This document shows, one piece after another, positions 21,182 through 30,153 of a stretch of 34,342 bases of DNA (within the stretch, counting starts at the first letter, position 1; each line of letters begins with the position of its first letter). Location of the stretch: assembly GCA_012839475.1 (NCBI GenBank), contig DUNG01000031.1, positions 1-34,342 on the forward strand, given 5' to 3'. The notes beneath the pieces were generated by a model. That model had not been told where the DNA came from. It was given only the letters and a program-made list of their open reading frames with translations, and did no database searches. Origin of the DNA: Petrimonas sp. (GTDB taxonomy: Bacteria > Bacteroidota > Bacteroidia > Bacteroidales > Dysgonomonadaceae). The position numbers and the translations under genes are program-made.

Positions 21182-23674
21182 ATGAAAATGAACCCATTTA
21201 AAAAAGATACATACAGCGACAACGAACCGACGGGAGAGATCATCTCGTTCATCGGCAGTGACTTCATTGAGGGCAATACCGATATTGACGAATCGTTCCT
21301 TCAGGAGACGCTTCCCATACTTCCCTTGCGAAACACCATCGTCTTTCCGGGCAGTACCACACCCATCTCGGTGGGCAGAAGGAAATCGATCGACCTGGTG
21401 AAATCATTGGGTAGTAAACAGCGCTACATCGGCCTCGTTTGTCAAAAGGATACCGACGTGGAGGATCCCGGCAGGGAGGATCTATACCGTATCGGGGTTA
21501 TCGCGGAGGTGATCCGCGTTATCGAGTTGGGCGACAACAACTACAGCATTATCGTTCAAGCCAAACAGCGTTTCGAGTGGCTCGAAATCACACGTGAGGA
21601 GCCTTTCATTACCGCTACCTACAAGATCCGGGAGTCGATCCCGGCATCGAGGGACGACAAGGAGTTCAACGCTATCCTCGACTCCATCCGCGACGCCATG
21701 TTGCACATGTTTCACCTGCTGGGGGATCCACCGAAAGAGCTGCTGAACACCCTCCGTAGCGAGGCCTTCTCCGGTATGCTGATCAGCTACAGTGCCACCA
21801 ACCTCCCGATAAACAGCCGCGAAAAACAGGAGTTGCTGAGCATCAACGACGAGAAAGAGCAGGCCTACCGCCTGCTGATGATCTTGAACCGCGAAGCGCA
21901 AGTACTGGAGCTCAAGCTGAACATCCAGATGAAGACCCGCGAAGACCTCAATCAGCAACAGAAGGAGTACTTCTTGCAACAGCAGATCAGGACCATTCAG
22001 GAGGAGTTGGGGGGCAACGCCCAACAAATAGAGATTGACGAGTTCCGGGAGAAGGCGAAGCAGAAAAAGTGGAGTGCCGAGGTGGCCGAGACGTTCGAGA
22101 AGGAGGTTACCAAGCTGGAGCGGCTTAACCCGCAATCGCCCGACTACTCGGTACAGTACGGCTACCTCCAAACCATCCTGGAGCTTCCCTGGGGCGAATA
22201 TACCCAGGACAACTTCAACCTGGCGAATGCCCAGAAGATACTGGACCGGGACCACTTCGGCATGGAGAAAGTGAAGGAGCGGGTTATCGAGCACCTGGCT
22301 GTCTTGAAGCTGAAGGGTGACCTTAAGTCGCCCATCCTCTGCCTCTACGGCCCCCCGGGGGTCGGCAAAACCTCCCTGGGGAAATCGATCGCCGAAGCGC
22401 TCAACCGCAAGTACGTGCGTATATCATTAGGAGGCCTGCATGACGAGGCCGAGATACGGGGTCACCGCCGCACTTATATCGGTGCCATACCCGGGCGGAT
22501 TATCCACAGCCTGCAAAAGGCCGGATCATCTAACCCGGTGTTCGTGTTGGACGAGGTAGATAAAATCGGCAGCAACTTCCGGGGGGATCCCTCCTCCGCG
22601 CTGCTTGAGGTGCTCGACCCGGAACAGAACTCGGCGTTTCACGACAACTACCTAGCCATACCGTACGACCTTTCGAAGGTGCTCTTCATCGCCACGGCGA
22701 ACAACCTGAGCGCGGTACCTCAGCCCCTGCTCGACAGGATGGAGCTGATTAACGTGGGCGGTTACATCACCGAAGAGAAGGTGGAGATCGCCCATAGACA
22801 CCTGGTACCTAAGGAGTTGGAAAACCATGGGATCGCGAAGGGTGCATTCAAAATACCCAAACCCACCCTGCAGCGGATGGTGGAACATTACACCCGCGAG
22901 TCGGGCGTGCGTGAACTCAACAAGAAGATCGCCAAGGTGATGCGCCGCGTAGCCCGTAAGATAGCGACCGGGGAATCCTATCCCAAATCATTAAAGGTGG
23001 GCGATCTCAGGGATTACCTGGGCGTTGAGGAGTACAGTAAAGATCGCTACCAGGGCAACGAGTACGCCGGGGTAGTGACGGGATTGGCATGGACTGCCGT
23101 TGGCGGGGAGATACTCTTCGTGGAGAGTTCCGTGAGCCGCGGCAAGGGATCGAAGCTCACCATAACCGGCAACCTGGGGGAGGTGATGAAAGAGTCGGCC
23201 ATGCTCGCCATGGAGTACATCCACTCACACGCGGAGGAGCTGGGCATCAATCCCGAAGTATTTGAGCATTGGAACACGCATATCCACGTCCCCGAGGGAG
23301 CCATTCCCAAGGATGGACCATCGGCCGGGATTACCATGATCACCTCGCTCGCCTCCATCTACACCCAACGAAAGGTACGCCCCAACATGGCCATGACTGG
23401 CGAGATCACCCTCCGGGGCAAAGTTTTACCCGTGGGTGGTATACGTGAAAAGATCCTCGCGGCCAAGCGGGCCGGTATCAAGGATATTATCCTCAGCAAG
23501 GAGAACAGGAAAGATGTGGATGAGATTAAGCCCGAATACGTGAAGGGACTTCGATTCCACTACGTGGACGACGTACGCGAGGTGCTCGACCTGGCGTTGA
23601 TGAAGGAGAAGGTGAAAAACCCCAAGCGGTTCACCATTCCTTTGAAAGAGAAGGATTCAAAAAGCGTTTCGTAA
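21182..23674 (+). CDS. lon: Lon ATP-dependent protease
   Basis: 830 residues. Domains: N-terminal LON substrate-binding domain (about 45-240, [21 protein letters not shown]), coiled-coil helical region, AAA+ module with Walker A GPPGVGKT (390-397) and Walker [12 protein letters not shown], and the C-terminal Ser-Lys protease domain with PKDGPSAGI (Ser714) and [14 protein letters not shown] (Lys757). The 43-residue Ser-Lys spacing equals that of E. coli Lon (679/722). Length is slightly above the E. coli enzyme because of the N-terminus. It degrades damaged and regulatory proteins in the cytoplasm. It is the only protein gene on the plus strand and has its own leader of the repeated cassette type, with the start at 21182. 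Confidence 0.97.
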   Translation: MKMNPFKKDTYSDNEPTGEIISFIGSDFIEGNTDIDESFLQETLPILPLRNTIVFPGSTTPISVGRRKSIDLVKSLGSKQRYIGLVCQKDTDVEDPGREDLYRIGVIAEVIRVIELGDNNYSIIVQAKQRFEWLEITREEPFITATYKIRESIPASRDDKEFNAILDSIRDAMLHMFHLLGDPPKELLNTLRSEAFSGMLISYSATNLPINSREKQELLSINDEKEQAYRLLMILNREAQVLELKLNIQMKTREDLNQQQKEYFLQQQIRTIQEELGGNAQQIEIDEFREKAKQKKWSAEVAETFEKEVTKLERLNPQSPDYSVQYGYLQTILELPWGEYTQDNFNLANAQKILDRDHFGMEKVKERVIEHLAVLKLKGDLKSPILCLYGPPGVGKTSLGKSIAEALNRKYVRISLGGLHDEAEIRGHRRTYIGAIPGRIIHSLQKAGSSNPVFVLDEVDKIGSNFRGDPSSALLEVLDPEQNSAFHDNYLAIPYDLSKVLFIATANNLSAVPQPLLDRMELINVGGYITEEKVEIAHRHLVPKELENHGIAKGAFKIPKPTLQRMVEHYTRESGVRELNKKIAKVMRRVARKIATGESYPKSLKVGDLRDYLGVEEYSKDRYQGNEYAGVVTGLAWTAVGGEILFVESSVSRGKGSKLTITGNLGEVMKESAMLAMEYIHSHAEELGINPEVFEHWNTHIHVPEGAIPKDGPSAGITMITSLASIYTQRKVRPNMAMTGEITLRGKVLPVGGIREKILAAKRAGIKDIILSKENRKDVDEIKPEYVKGLRFHYVDDVREVLDLALMKEKVKNPKRFTIPLKEKDSKSVS

Positions 23675-23700
23675 CTGAACTTTCTGGTGATTTGATATCT

Positions 23701-23836
23701 TTTTCTTCTTTCAGGCTTGACTGACGCAAATTTCACTCCGTAGATATTTGCCGCGTTCGGCAAAGTCAAAGCAAGCTTTGCGTTTGCTCTCACTTATTGC
23801 AAATATTTGCGAGGTCTTCGCACTGAAAGAAGAAAA
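23701..23836. repeat. 136-bp element with perfect 14-bp terminal inverted repeats between lon and the sigma gene
   Basis: Terminal arms TTTTCTTCTTTCAG (23701-23714) and CTGAAAGAAGAAAA (23823-23836) are exact reverse complements. The interior is rich in GCAAA/TTTGC pieces: GCAAATATTTGC (23799-23810) is a perfect palindrome, and CAAAGC-AA-GCTTTG (23767-23780) a small hairpin. The interior resembles a phrase I recall as dispersed in Bacteroidales genomes (around CGTTCGGCAAAGTCAAAGC). Placed between convergent genes it could act as a bidirectional transcription end or be a MITE/REP-like element. Confidence 0.65.
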
Positions 23837-23848
23837 TAAATAAATGAA

Positions 23849-24367
23849 TTATTCCGCGTAGTACCTGAAATCCTTTAGCATCTCTTGCAACCGTTTCCTG
23901 GCAAAGAAGATGCGGCTCTTTACCGTCCCAAGGGGCAGCCCCAGGTGACGGGCTATCTCCTCGTACTTGTAACCTAAAACGTGCATGGAGAAAGGCACCT
24001 TATACTCATCCGTGAAGCTATTGATGGCCTTGTTAATCTCTTTGATGGTATATGCCCCATCGGGTGTATCGAACCCCGAATCTTGCGGCAGGTTTAGGTG
24101 GTACAGGTTTTCCGTTCTATCTACAATGGTTTGGCTTCTGACTAACTTCCGGTAGTTATTCACGAATATATTGTGCATGATGGTGAAGACCCATCCTTTG
24201 AAGTTCACGTTCTCGTAATACTTCTCCCGGTTGTCCAGTACACGAAGCGTGGTCTCCTGCAGCAGGTCTTTCGCCTCTTCCCGGTCAGCCGTGAGCGATA
24301 ACGCGAAGTTAAACATGTTATCCTGTAAACTAAGTAGTTGTTTCTCGAAAGCTATTTTTGTCTTCAT
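23849..24367 (-). CDS. ECF-type RNA polymerase sigma factor
   Basis: 172 residues. Region 2: MFNFALSLTADREEAKDLLQETTLRVLDNREKYYENVNFKGWVFTIMHNIFVNNYRK, containing the core-binding and -10 recognition helices. Region 4: VPFSMHVLGYKYEEIARHLGLPLGTVKSRIFFARKRLQEML, a helix-turn-helix with the usual GTVKSRIxxARKxL. No sigma-3 domain, so ECF class. There is no anti-sigma gene beside it; the upstream neighbour is coaA and the downstream one is convergent lon. A TATATTTG -7 box precedes it with a 5' UTR of about 45 nt. Target promoters are unknown. Confidence 0.92.
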   Translation of the reverse strand: MKTKIAFEKQLLSLQDNMFNFALSLTADREEAKDLLQETTLRVLDNREKYYENVNFKGWVFTIMHNIFVNNYRKLVRSQTIVDRTENLYHLNLPQDSGFDTPDGAYTIKEINKAINSFTDEYKVPFSMHVLGYKYEEIARHLGLPLGTVKSRIFFARKRLQEMLKDFRYYAE

Positions 24368-24414
24368 AAGCGATGACGTTAAGCGTGTTGTGTTAAATGT
24401 CGATTGTTGTTATG

Positions 24415-24422
24415 CAAATATA
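24415..24422 (-). promoter_or_regulatory. -7 box of the ECF sigma gene (TATATTTG)
   Basis: TATATTTG on the minus strand matches TAnnTTTG exactly; a TTTC stretch lies near the -33 spacing. It suggests that at least one promoter of this gene is read by the housekeeping sigma factor. Confidence 0.5.
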
Positions 24423-24495
24423 TGCAGATATATTTGAAAGAAACAGTTCCATCCCCCGTAAAAACGATTAATTTGTGTTAATAAAGCTGATGACA

Positions 24496-25452
24496 TTAAA
24501 TCTTCCGGATACGGACTCCTCTGACAAAATGGCACTCTCCCTTCTCCAGGATCAGATCGGCCCTGAATCGGGTCGGCAAGATATTCTGGGTCAGGTTGGG
24601 CAGGTTGATCTCGTCCCACACCTGGTTGGCAAGTGCTAACAGCTCCTCCATCGGATGAGAGGCGTAGGGGTGAAAATAGGATTCCGGGTCTTGAAAGGCG
24701 GTCTGCTGTAGCTTCTCGAACCGCTGCAGGTACCATTCCCTCAGGTCTTTCTCGCTCGCGTCAACGTAGATGGAAAAATCGAAGAAGTCAGACACGAACA
24801 CCTGCCGCCTCGGCCTCTTGCTCATCGGCACCTGTAACACGTTGATTCCCTCCACGATTAAAATATCAGGGCGGTCGATTACCTGCTTCTTGCCTTCCAG
24901 CACGTCATAAGCGAGGTGCGAATATACCGGCACCTCCAGCACGTCGCGCCCCGACTTAACGCCAGCGAGAAAGCCAACCAATCGTCTTGCATCGTAGCTC
25001 TCGGGAAATCCCTTCTTGTTGAAGATTCCCCGACGCTCCAACTCCTTGTTAGAATACAAGAAGCCATCGGTGGTAATCAGTTCTACACGGGGCTGACCGG
25101 GAGTCATCGACAAGAGCTTCTGTAGTACCCGTGCCGTGGTGCTCTTGCCGGCAGCCACACTCCCCGCTATCCCGATGATGTAGGGAATCGGCTTGCTCGC
25201 GTTCTGAAAGAAGCGATCCCGCTCATCGTGCAGGTTACGGTAGTGGGCAATGTGAATCTGCAGCAGCCGGACCAAGGGGATGTAGATATCCTCCACCTCC
25301 TCCATGGTCAATGGCTCATTCATAGCCTGCAGCTTGGTAAGGTCGATGCCGGTAATCGGGAACATGGGATGCTCCTCCAGTTTCTTCCACTCCTCCCGGG
25401 TGAACGACCTAAAGGGAGAGTAGGTTGCATCGTACGCTTTATTGTTATTCAT
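24496..25452 (-). CDS. coaA: pantothenate kinase, type I
   Basis: 318 residues. P-loop GIAGSVAAGKSTTARVLQKLL, then VELITTDGFLYSNKELERRG, GFPESYDARRLVGFL and YSHLAYDVLEGKKQVIDRPDILIVEGINVLQ, which are the type I CoaA (PanK-I) signatures; length matches E. coli CoaA (316). It phosphorylates pantothenate with ATP, the first committed step of coenzyme A synthesis, in the cytoplasm. Its ATG overlaps the htpG stop (ATGA at 25449-25452), so the two are translationally coupled. The first residues MNNNKAYDATYSPFRSFTREEW are also typical. Confidence 0.95.
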   Translation of the reverse strand: MNNNKAYDATYSPFRSFTREEWKKLEEHPMFPITGIDLTKLQAMNEPLTMEEVEDIYIPLVRLLQIHIAHYRNLHDERDRFFQNASKPIPYIIGIAGSVAAGKSTTARVLQKLLSMTPGQPRVELITTDGFLYSNKELERRGIFNKKGFPESYDARRLVGFLAGVKSGRDVLEVPVYSHLAYDVLEGKKQVIDRPDILIVEGINVLQVPMSKRPRRQVFVSDFFDFSIYVDASEKDLREWYLQRFEKLQQTAFQDPESYFHPYASHPMEELLALANQVWDEINLPNLTQNILPTRFRADLILEKGECHFVRGVRIRKI

Positions 25453-27347
25453 ATTGTCTCGAAGTTACGTTTCACGAAATCGCTCAGCGCCTCTCCCTTC
25501 AGCATACCGCTGGAAAGTAGCGCCAGGTCGACCATCTGTTTCAACCGGTCATCGGTTTTCGCTTTTTCCACGACCTCCTCTTTTTTCAAGTTCTCATTTT
25601 CGGCGATCCACGCTTTCAACCTCGGGTCATCCACGTTCAGCACCACCTGGCACATATCGGGCATCTCCCCGTAGAACGCCATCTGCTGTTGCATGGCCGC
25701 CATCTCCTTCATCCGCCTGGAGAATTCGTTCCTGGTGATTTGCACGGGAACACCCTGCTCACCCAGTGCCTTGAACTCCACGCTGAACTCCGTCTTCTCG
25801 ATGGGTGGAAGTACCGCTTTCACCGCATCACCCAGGATCTCCTGCTGCTCGTCGGTCAACTCCACCGTGGTCGCCTCACCCTTCTCAATGAGGTGCTCCA
25901 CCGTGTTGCTATCGACCCTCACGAAGCGCATCTTCTCCCTCTTCCGCTCCAGCAGTCCCATCCAATGCACGTCCAACTGGCCGTCCATCAGTAACACATC
26001 GTATCCTTTCTCCTTAGCCGCGCTCACGGGAGCGTGCTGCTCCTCCAGGTTGTCGGAATAAAGGAAGACCAGTTCGCCCTCCTTGTTCTCTTGGCTGGCT
26101 TCCACCAGCGTCTTATACTCATCCAGCGTGAAGTAATTACCCTCGCTGTTTTTCAACAGCGTGAACTTCATCGCCCGGTCCACGAACCGCTCCTCGGTAA
26201 GCATCCCGTACTCCACGAACAGCTTCAGGCTCTCCCACTTCTCTTCATACAGCGCACGATCCTTCTTGAAAAGCTCCTCCAGCCTATCTGCCACCTTCTT
26301 GGTGATATGGTTCGATATTTTTTTGACGTTGTTGTCACTCTGCAGGTAGGAACGAGAAACGTTAAGCGGTATATCGGGCGAATCGATTACCCCATGCAGC
26401 AGCATTAGGAATTCGGGGACGATTCCTTCTACCGAGTCGGTCACGAATACCTGGTTGCAGTAGAGCTGTATCTTATCGCGTTGCAGGTCTAAGTTGCTTT
26501 TGATCTTGGGAAAGTAGAGGATGCCAGTGAGGTGAAACGGGTAATCCACGTTCAGGTGGATCCAAAACATCGGCTCCTCCGTGAACGAGTGGGGGTACAG
26601 GTCGCGATAGAACTGCAGGTAATCCTCATCCTTGAGCCCCGCCGGCTGCTTCTTCCAGAGCGGCTCGGTGTGGTTGATCACGTTGTCCTCATCCGTGTCG
26701 ACCATCTTGCCCTCTTTCCACTCCTTCTTCTTTCCGAAGACAATGGGAACCGGCAAGAACTTACAGTACTTGTTCAGTAGCGCCTCTATTTTGGCCTCCT
26801 CCAGGTACTCCTCGTGCTCCTCATCAATATACAGCACGATATCGGTACCCCGGTCCGACTTCTCCACCTCCTCCATGGTGAACTCCGGCGAGCCATCACA
26901 AGCCCACTTCACAGCCGGCACCTCTTCCTGGTATGATTTAGTGATAATCTCCACCCTCTTAGACACCATGAACGACGAGTAGAAACCTAGCCCAAAGTGG
27001 CCGATAATCGCGTTCGCGTTCTCCTTATACTGTTCAAGGAAATCGTTGGCCGACGAAAGGGCAATCTGGTTAATATACTTGTCCACCTCATCGGCAGTCA
27101 TCCCGATACCCCTATCGGAAACGGTCACTGTTCTCTTCTCCTTGTCGATGGCGACTCTAACAGCCAGATCGCCCAACTCGCCTTGGTAGTCGCCCACGTC
27201 GGCCAGCGTCTTCATTTTCTGGGTCGCATCCACCGCGTTCGACACGATTTCTCGTACGAATATCTCGTGGTCGCTGTATAAAAACTTCTTGATTATGGGG
27301 AAAATGTTGCTCGTAGATACCCCAATCTCTCCTTTTCGTATCATCAT
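25449..27347 (-). CDS. htpG: molecular chaperone HtpG (Hsp90 family)
   Basis: 632 residues. The N-terminal GHKL ATPase domain shows IFVREIVSNAVDATQKM, DRGIGMTADEV and IGHFGLGFYSSFMV; the middle domain has WIHLNVDYPFHLTGILYFPKI, and QLYCNQVFVTD with LNVSRSYLQSD; the C-terminal dimerisation domain follows. Length matches bacterial HtpG (about 624-680). Two ATGs are adjacent at the start (27347 and 27344). It assists folding of client proteins in the cytoplasm with ATP. The stop overlaps the coaA start. The 187-nt region upstream shows no exact TAnnTTTG box. Confidence 0.97.
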   Translation of the reverse strand: MMIRKGEIGVSTSNIFPIIKKFLYSDHEIFVREIVSNAVDATQKMKTLADVGDYQGELGDLAVRVAIDKEKRTVTVSDRGIGMTADEVDKYINQIALSSANDFLEQYKENANAIIGHFGLGFYSSFMVSKRVEIITKSYQEEVPAVKWACDGSPEFTMEEVEKSDRGTDIVLYIDEEHEEYLEEAKIEALLNKYCKFLPVPIVFGKKKEWKEGKMVDTDEDNVINHTEPLWKKQPAGLKDEDYLQFYRDLYPHSFTEEPMFWIHLNVDYPFHLTGILYFPKIKSNLDLQRDKIQLYCNQVFVTDSVEGIVPEFLMLLHGVIDSPDIPLNVSRSYLQSDNNVKKISNHITKKVADRLEELFKKDRALYEEKWESLKLFVEYGMLTEERFVDRAMKFTLLKNSEGNYFTLDEYKTLVEASQENKEGELVFLYSDNLEEQHAPVSAAKEKGYDVLLMDGQLDVHWMGLLERKREKMRFVRVDSNTVEHLIEKGEATTVELTDEQQEILGDAVKAVLPPIEKTEFSVEFKALGEQGVPVQITRNEFSRRMKEMAAMQQQMAFYGEMPDMCQVVLNVDDPRLKAWIAENENLKKEEVVEKAKTDDRLKQMVDLALLSSGMLKGEALSDFVKRNFETI

Positions 27348-27534
27348 ATCGTAGAATCTAAATGGTCTCTACCTCTCTTTAGCAAATAGCATGCCATTGT
27401 AAGAGAGTGATAATACGTTACAGGCAATGCAGTACGACCTGCAAAGACAACCGGGAAAACCTTTGTGTCATCAAGGTGTTAACATGGCTTGGAATACCCA
27501 ACGTAGGCCAACTGAAAAGCCACGTCATAAGCCG

Positions 27535-27933
27535 TTAAGGTATGAAAAAGAATTGAATGTCACCCGCTATCTTTTTAAACTCCTCTTCAGTGAGTGACAG
27601 CTTCGGCTTGGCGGGGTTCAAGTCCCCCTCATTTTGTATCGGTATTAGATGAACGTGGGCATGCGGCACCTCCAGCCCCATCACCAGCACCCCCACCCGC
27701 TTGCAAGGCACGGCCTTCTTCACGGCCGTCGCCACCTTCTTCGAGAAGAGCGCCAAGCCAGAGAGCCACTCGTCATCCAGGTCGAACAGGTAATCGGTTT
27801 CCTGCTTGGGAACGACCAGGGTATGCCCTTTGGCCACGGGGTTAATATCAAGAAACGCAAAGAAACGCTCGTCCTCCGCCACTTTATAAGAGGGGATCTC
27901 CCCAGCTATTATTTTACTGAATATCGTTGCCAT
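27535..27933 (-). CDS. HIT family nucleotide-binding protein
   Basis: 132 residues. The histidine triad is PHAHVHLIPI (His-x-His-x-His), preceded by FSKIIAGEIPSYKVAEDERFFAFLDINPVAKGHTLVVPKQETDYLFDL, the typical start of HinT-like proteins. The tail (EEFKKIAGDIQFFF) matches the short bacterial branch. Likely a cytoplasmic nucleoside phosphoramidase or Ap4A-type hydrolase; the substrate cannot be read. It lies 16 nt after greA and is probably co-transcribed with it. The start ATG follows a GGAG element. Confidence 0.93.
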   Translation of the reverse strand: MATIFSKIIAGEIPSYKVAEDERFFAFLDINPVAKGHTLVVPKQETDYLFDLDDEWLSGLALFSKKVATAVKKAVPCKRVGVLVMGLEVPHAHVHLIPIQNEGDLNPAKPKLSLTEEEFKKIAGDIQFFFIP

Positions 27934-27949
27934 ATTATTTCTCCATCCC

Positions 27950-28420
27950 TTATATAGATATTTCCATCACTTCGAACGTTAGAACGCCCGAGGGCACCTG
28001 AATCTCCGCCACATCGCCCACTTTCTTACCCAGAAGCCCTTGCGCGATAGGCGTATTCACCGCGATCTTCCCACTCTTGAGGTCAGCCTCACTCTCCGAG
28101 ACCAACGTATAGGTCATCTGCTTCTTCGTCTTCACGTTCTTGATGGTGACCCTGTTCATGATTTTGACCTCGTCGGTCCCGATCCTGCTTTCATCGATTA
28201 ACCTCGCCGTCGCGATCAACTCCTTCAGCCGCGCTATCTTCGCCTCCAGCAAGCCCTGCGCCTCCTTGGCGGCGTCATACTCCGCATTCTCCGACAAATC
28301 ACCCTTGTCTCTCGCCTCGGCTATCTGGCGCGATATCGCGGGTCGCTGAACCGATTCCAAATCGATCAGCTCTTCTTGCAAGTTCCGAAGTCCCTCTTCG
28401 GTCATATAGGTAACAGCCAT
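27950..28420 (-). CDS. greA: transcription elongation factor GreA
   Basis: 156 residues. N-terminal coiled coil: MTEEGLRNLQEELIDLESVQRPAISRQIAEARDKGDLSENAEYDAAKEAQGLLEAKIARLKELI, with the acidic tip DLSENAEY that enters the polymerase secondary channel. C-terminal FKBP-like domain: NTPIAQGLLGKKVGDVAEIQVPSGVLTFEVMEI. Family length is normal. It reactivates backtracked RNA polymerase by stimulating transcript cleavage. An unusually strong Shine-Dalgarno (AAGGAGG) lies 7 nt before the ATG. The leader holds a promoter followed by a terminator-like hairpin about 150 nt upstream (separate entries). Confidence 0.96.
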   Translation of the reverse strand: MAVTYMTEEGLRNLQEELIDLESVQRPAISRQIAEARDKGDLSENAEYDAAKEAQGLLEAKIARLKELIATARLIDESRIGTDEVKIMNRVTIKNVKTKKQMTYTLVSESEADLKSGKIAVNTPIAQGLLGKKVGDVAEIQVPSGVLTFEVMEISI

Positions 28421-28572
28421 TTCATTCCTCCTTTTTTGTTTTCACCCTCGGTTGATTCACACGCCCTTTTTGATTTATCACGCCATATTTCAGCCGCTTA
28501 CATATCACATTCGATTATTTCAAGCCATAAGGCCAATATGATGCGAAGTCTTCTCTTTAAAAGCTTAAACGG
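28421..28572 (-). other. greA leader downstream of the terminator-like hairpin
   Basis: About 150 nt between the hairpin and the greA start. I see no ORF or promoter box here apart from the AAGGAGG Shine-Dalgarno at its end. Any full-length greA message from the promoter at 28645-28675 must read through the hairpin. Confidence 0.5.
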
Positions 28573-28619
28573 CAACAAAAGAAAAAGAATTCCGACCTCT
28601 TTGAATCAGATCGGAACTC
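28573..28619 (-). terminator. intrinsic terminator / attenuator in the greA leader
   Basis: Arms 28587-28598 and 28608-28619 (GAATTCCGACCT / AGATCGGAACTC) form a 12-bp stem with two G-U wobbles and a 9-nt loop. On the minus strand the stem is followed at once by TTTTTCTTTTG. It lies about 20 nt downstream of a consensus promoter, so it would stop that promoter's transcripts early; it could also end transcripts from the TlpA-like gene. Confidence 0.75.
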
Positions 28620-28644
28620 CTCCTTTTCCATGATGTACTAGTCA

Positions 28645-28675
28645 CAAAGGTAATACTTTATTCCAATTCCGCAAA
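28645..28675 (-). promoter_or_regulatory. consensus promoter reading toward greA
   Basis: Minus strand: TTTG (28675-28672), 19-nt spacer, TACCTTTG (28652-28645). Both elements and the spacing match the Bacteroidetes consensus. Predicted start near 28640, about 220 nt before the greA ATG. Confidence 0.7.
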
Positions 28676-28764
28676 TTATTTTCACCCGTTTTTTCTTAAC
28701 CCAACTTTCGTGGTCGCTACAGTCCATAGCATTGTCTCACTTGCGTTTATCAGCAACTAAAGCT

Positions 28765-29928
28765 CTACAGCACCTCTTCGATCGCGGCCGTCAGTTGCTC
28801 ATAATCTTCCACGCGTTTCACAAGGTCCCCCTCTCGGTTGATCACGAAGGTAGTTGGGATAACACTCACGTTGTAGGTGGAGAGTAAGGCGGCGTTCATC
28901 GCTGCCGGGTCTCTCACCGTGATCCACGGCAGGTTGGCGGCCGAGGTTTTCCAGAAGTGCTCATCCGGGTCGAACGATACCTGGTAGATCTCTATCCCCC
29001 TGCTCCTGTATCGCTCGTAGAGTGTATTCAGCCTCATGTTATGTCCTGGTGAGAACTCCGCGTCGTAAACCACGAAGTCGAGTAACACCGTTTTCCCCTT
29101 GAGCGAAGAGAGGGATACCCGTTCACCATTAACCCCTTTCAGCTCGATATCCGGTAACCCCGGCACTTCAACAACAGGGATATTCTCCAGCAGCGCGTTC
29201 TGTTGTTCATGTTGCCTACGGGTTCGCAACGCGTTCATCGCGAAATCGTAAAGGTGTTTCGTCCGCTCTGTTTCCGGGTAATAACGGCTCCACGATGTGG
29301 CCACCGCGCCAAACATCGCGTAATCACGCCTGTCATACGGGTCAAAGACCAGGTAATCGCCTATTTTTTGAAATACCGCGTAGTAAGCCGCCGCGCTCGA
29401 GGGATTTCCCAGGATAATCTTCGACGCCTCCTCCTTGTACTCATTAAGCAGGGTCTCGAGCTGTTCAATGAACGCGTTATCATCTATCTCCTTGGCTTCG
29501 TGTCGGGCTTTTAACTCCTCGATTGCATGAGTAGCCTGCACGGTGTGCTCATCCACCCGCCTCAGTCGGTCATTCGAAGGCGAATCGGCCACCTTGAACG
29601 AGTGGTAGAGGTCATTCCCGTTCGCGGTCACCCGCAATGTCTCCGTAGAATCAACCGCAAACAGGGCCACCTGTTCTCCAATCCGCAACTGGTAAAACTC
29701 TGGATTCAGGGGAGCCGGTTGCTTCATGAAAAAATGACCATTCCCTTTCAATACCACGGAGTCAAGCTTCACGATGCCCGCCAGTCCCCTATGCTCCAGG
29801 TAGAGGGTATCTCCCTCTATCCCTTCCAACTGCCCCTCGATCTTAAAAACATCTCCCCGCTTGCAGGAAACATGCAACGCGGAAATGGCCAACAAAGCCA
29901 CAACAAACCTACAAATCCAGCGTGTCAT
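28765..29928 (-). CDS. TlpA-like thioredoxin-fold lipoprotein without CxxC (DUF4369-type N-terminus)
   Basis: 387 residues. Lipoprotein signal ends LHVSC (Cys22). The N-terminal DUF4369-like domain (about 28-130) shows KIEGQLEGIEGDTLYLEHRGLAGIVKLDSVVLKGNGHF. A helical middle follows. The C-terminal thioredoxin fold (about 265-387) has SLKGKTVLLDFVVYDAEFSPGHNMRLNTLYERYRSRGIEIYQVSFD and the cis-proline VIPTTFVINREGDLV. Where TlpA/ResA proteins have WCxxC, this one has DAEFSPG, so the redox pair is missing. It should not reduce disulfides; a binding or structural role, or haem/peptide handling, is possible. Predicted in the periplasm or outer membrane. Upstream gap to ompA is 225 nt. Confidence 0.8.
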   Translation of the reverse strand: MTRWICRFVVALLAISALHVSCKRGDVFKIEGQLEGIEGDTLYLEHRGLAGIVKLDSVVLKGNGHFFMKQPAPLNPEFYQLRIGEQVALFAVDSTETLRVTANGNDLYHSFKVADSPSNDRLRRVDEHTVQATHAIEELKARHEAKEIDDNAFIEQLETLLNEYKEEASKIILGNPSSAAAYYAVFQKIGDYLVFDPYDRRDYAMFGAVATSWSRYYPETERTKHLYDFAMNALRTRRQHEQQNALLENIPVVEVPGLPDIELKGVNGERVSLSSLKGKTVLLDFVVYDAEFSPGHNMRLNTLYERYRSRGIEIYQVSFDPDEHFWKTSAANLPWITVRDPAAMNAALLSTYNVSVIPTTFVINREGDLVKRVEDYEQLTAAIEEVL

Positions 29929-30089
29929 ATTTACATAATAATGTTAGCAACCCATCGTTCGTCCATTTTCCCTCCTCCTGCAGTTGCAACTGACTTACAT
30001 ACACTTGGTACACAAACGCTCAAAAGCCACGTGAATGTAGGCATTGAGCTTGATTGGGCAAACTCAAGATGCAACAGATCAATATAAAA

Positions 30090-30121
30090 GTAGGAAGAAA
30101 ACTGGTTTGTTTTCCTCCTAC
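30090..30121 (-). terminator. intrinsic terminator after ompA
   Basis: Arms 30090-30102 (GTAGGAAGAAAAC) and 30109-30121 (GTTTTCCTCCTAC) pair over 13 bp with one wobble and a 6-nt loop. The minus strand continues TTTTATATTG. It is 32 nt past the ompA stop. Confidence 0.8.
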
Positions 30122-30153
30122 TCCATTCACTTACCGAGTTACTATAATAAAAA

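Noticed and set aside
28557-28631. Short ORF in the greA leader with four consecutive Phe codons, like an attenuator leader peptide
   Set aside because: The Phe codons are simply the terminator's T-run; there is no Shine-Dalgarno and greA has no link to Phe supply.
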